From JADJRH01 sp046351455 (GTDB lineage Bacteria; Myxococcota_A; Polyangia; Polyangiales; Polyangiaceae), in contig JAXLYM010000002.1 of the NCBI GenBank assembly GCA_046351455.1, forward strand, positions 434,001-498,000: a stretch of 64,000 nucleotides of DNA, given 5' to 3'. Made by a program: the position numbers and the translations under genes. Positions 58,915-64,000 of this stretch are shown piece after piece. Below the pieces are notes generated by a model, which saw only the letters and a list, made by a program, of their open reading frames with translations, had not been told where the DNA came from and searched no databases. Numbering within the stretch: position 1 is the first letter of the stretch; each line of letters starts with the position of its first letter.

Positions 58915-59084
58915 CCCCCTCCCTTCGCGAACCGGCCGCCACTGGAAGGACGGAGTCCGGTCCGCGGAGGCGGAGCTCCGCTTGGCGGAGCGGAGTCCGT
59001 AGCGGAGCGGATGCAGTCCTTGACGTTGTAACGGAGGGAGCGATTTGGGAGGGGCGGGCGCGCGCAGCGCGGCCGGGGGTGGGC
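58915..59084 (+). repeat. Dispersed hairpin repeat family A, copy 6, interrupted by B3
   Basis: Left part CCCCCTCCCTTCGCGAACCG and right part GCGATTTGGGAGGGGCGGGC with tail GGGGGTGGGCA. The B repeat 58938-59028 lies at a different point of A than in copy 5. Begins 2 bases after a stop codon. Confidence 0.85.
58938..59028 (+). repeat. Dispersed repeat family B, copy 3 (91 bases)
   Basis: GCCACTGGAAGGACGGAGTC to GCAGTCCTTGACGTTG; nested in a forward-oriented family-A copy. Confidence 0.9.
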
Positions 59085-59091
59085 ACTTCGA

Positions 59092-60248
59092 TTAGCGTGA
59101 ACGAGGCTCCATCGAGTTGCGGGGCACCAGCGGGAGGCGCACCCAGAAGCGCGTCGGCCACTCCGGCGTGGCGTCGACGCCGATGCGGCCGCCCTGCGCC
59201 GACGTCGCGAGCCTCGCGAAATACAGGCCCAGGCCGAGGTTGAGGCCGCGCGCCGTGGGGTCGCCCGTGGAGATGTGCTTCTCGAAGATGCGCTCGCGCA
59301 GGCCCGGATCGATGGGCTGTCCGGTGTTGCAGACCGCGAGCAGGACGTCGTCGCCTTCGGGCCGGACCACCGCTTCGATGCGCCCGCCCCTCGGCGTGTA
59401 CCGGAGCGCGTTGCTGAGGAAGTTCTCCAGCGTCCGCGAGAGGAGCGCCTCGTCGGCCGAGACCTTCCGCTCGATCTCGCACCGCGCGCGGAGATCGAGC
59501 GACCGAAGCGCCGCCTCCCGCTCGGCCCCCCGCACCAGCGACGTCACGAGCGCCCCTGTGTCGATCCAGCGCATCTGCGTCTGAAGGCGCCCCGATTCGG
59601 CCAGATCGATCTGGAGGAGGGCGTTGACCATTTTCAGAATACGCGTTGTCGCCGATCGGACCTCTTCCGCCGACTCCAGGATGGCGTGGGGGACGGGCGT
59701 GAGCTCCCGCAGCTCGTCGCAGAGCAGCTCGACGAAGCCCATCGCCGCCGTGAGCGGGTTCTTGAGATCGTGCACGACCATCCGCGTCAGGTCGGCCTTC
59801 GAGGCCTGCAGCGCCTCCAGCTCCCGCGCGCGCTCCGCGAGGGTCGCGTGGGCGTGCGCGAGGCTGTCGTTCCGGGCCTTCAGCGCGATCTGCGCGCGCA
59901 CGCGGGCCCGCACGACCGGCGGCGAGATCGGCTTGTGGATGAAGTCGGCGCCCCCGGCCTCGAGCGCGCGGGTCTCGTCGTCGGCGCTCGCTCGCTTGGT
60001 CACGAAGAGGATCGGGATATCCATCGTCGCGGGGCTCTCTTTGAGCAGGTGACACACCGAGAGCCCGTCCATCCCCGGCATCATCATGTCGAGGAGGATG
60101 AGGTCCGGCGCGGCCTGCTCGATGAGCTTCAGCGCCTGTTCGCCGGAGGTCGCGAGGCGGATGTCGTGCTCGTCCTCCAGGATCTGATTGAGCAGGAGCA
60201 GGCTCGTGGGCTCGTCGTCCACGAGGAGCAACGAAGGCCGCCGCGACG

Positions 60249-60252
<4 letters not shown>
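59092..60252 (-). CDS. Receiver-histidine kinase hybrid
   Basis: A 386-residue cytoplasmic protein in reversed order: an N-terminal receiver (LLLVDDEPTS, Asp in LILLDMMMPGMDG, Thr in LFVTKRAS, Lys in FIHKPIS), a short coil, then HisKA with the His in MVVHDLKNPLTAAMGF and the ATPase domain (NFLSNALRYTPRGG, GLNLGLGLYFARL). GTG 60252 overlaps the stop of the large hybrid kinase upstream (GTGA), so the two are coupled and this protein may receive its phosphate. No output domain. Confidence 0.92.

Positions 60253-64000
<3,748 letters not shown>

Overview
The window is very GC-rich DNA with dense genes, many lipoproteins carrying Pro/Ala-rich linkers, several hybrid histidine kinases and a secreted metalloprotease ending in a MYXO-CTERM-type tail. 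This combination points to a myxobacterium (Myxococcota, probably the Polyangiales side). No rRNA, tRNA, CRISPR array or phage structural gene was seen. About fifty-five protein genes can be supported. Both edges cut a gene: a sensor kinase on the left and a PAS hybrid kinase on the right.

Layout. 1-2758: sensor kinase, NtrC-type regulator and universal stress protein. 2789-5813: two phosphate-selective-type porins on the minus strand. 5983-9101: PhoH-like ATPase coupled to a GAF/HD-GYP protein. 9105-15574: lipoproteins, a Bax-inhibitor-1 protein, a sulfatase-modifying-factor-like lipoprotein, a two-haem-site cytochrome lipoprotein, and a thioredoxin lipoprotein beside a short DsbD. 15646-23899: TPR protein (frameshifted), two small related proteins, a multiply frameshifted conserved gene, a two-domain sulfurtransferase, a large lipoprotein, a receiver protein and a beta-propeller lipoprotein. 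23985-26686: ftsE-ftsX followed by a catalytically degenerate LytM protein, an FtsEX-EnvC-like unit. 26834-33651: an accessory island with two PD-(D/E)XK (Uma2-like) proteins, a nucleotidyltransferase-like pair, a NACHT NTPase fused to pentapeptide repeats, and an unknown protein. 33785-38549: CcmH-like protein, DUF4056 lipoprotein, FG-GAP protein, FkbM methyltransferase. 38693-43032: carAB. 43170-49730: MYXO-CTERM metalloprotease, DUF3025 protein, receiver protein, GNAT enzyme, membrane protein, lytic transglycosylase. 49844-52076: XRE/ImmA-IrrE metallopeptidase with a coupled unknown partner. 52177-54931: aldo/keto reductase, PhyH-type oxygenase and membrane protein in one operon. 55056-58913: two DUF4139-type proteins. 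59092-64000: receiver-histidine kinase coupled to a large PAS hybrid kinase with receiver and HPt domains.

Three signals run across the window and are not explained by gene content. First, many start codons that lack a Shine-Dalgarno sequence have a TANNNT hexamer exactly 6-7 bases upstream, the pattern of leaderless transcription. Second, a dispersed hairpin repeat (family A, six copies, mostly abutting stop codons) keeps its CCTCCC/GGGAGG stem and shows a compensatory change in one copy. Third, a separate 91-base repeat (family B) occurs three times at identical length, twice inserted inside an A copy, plus one 30-base collapsed derivative. The most likely undescribed protein systems are the NACHT-pentapeptide NTPase with its inverted-repeat upstream region, and the ImmA/IrrE plus partner pair.
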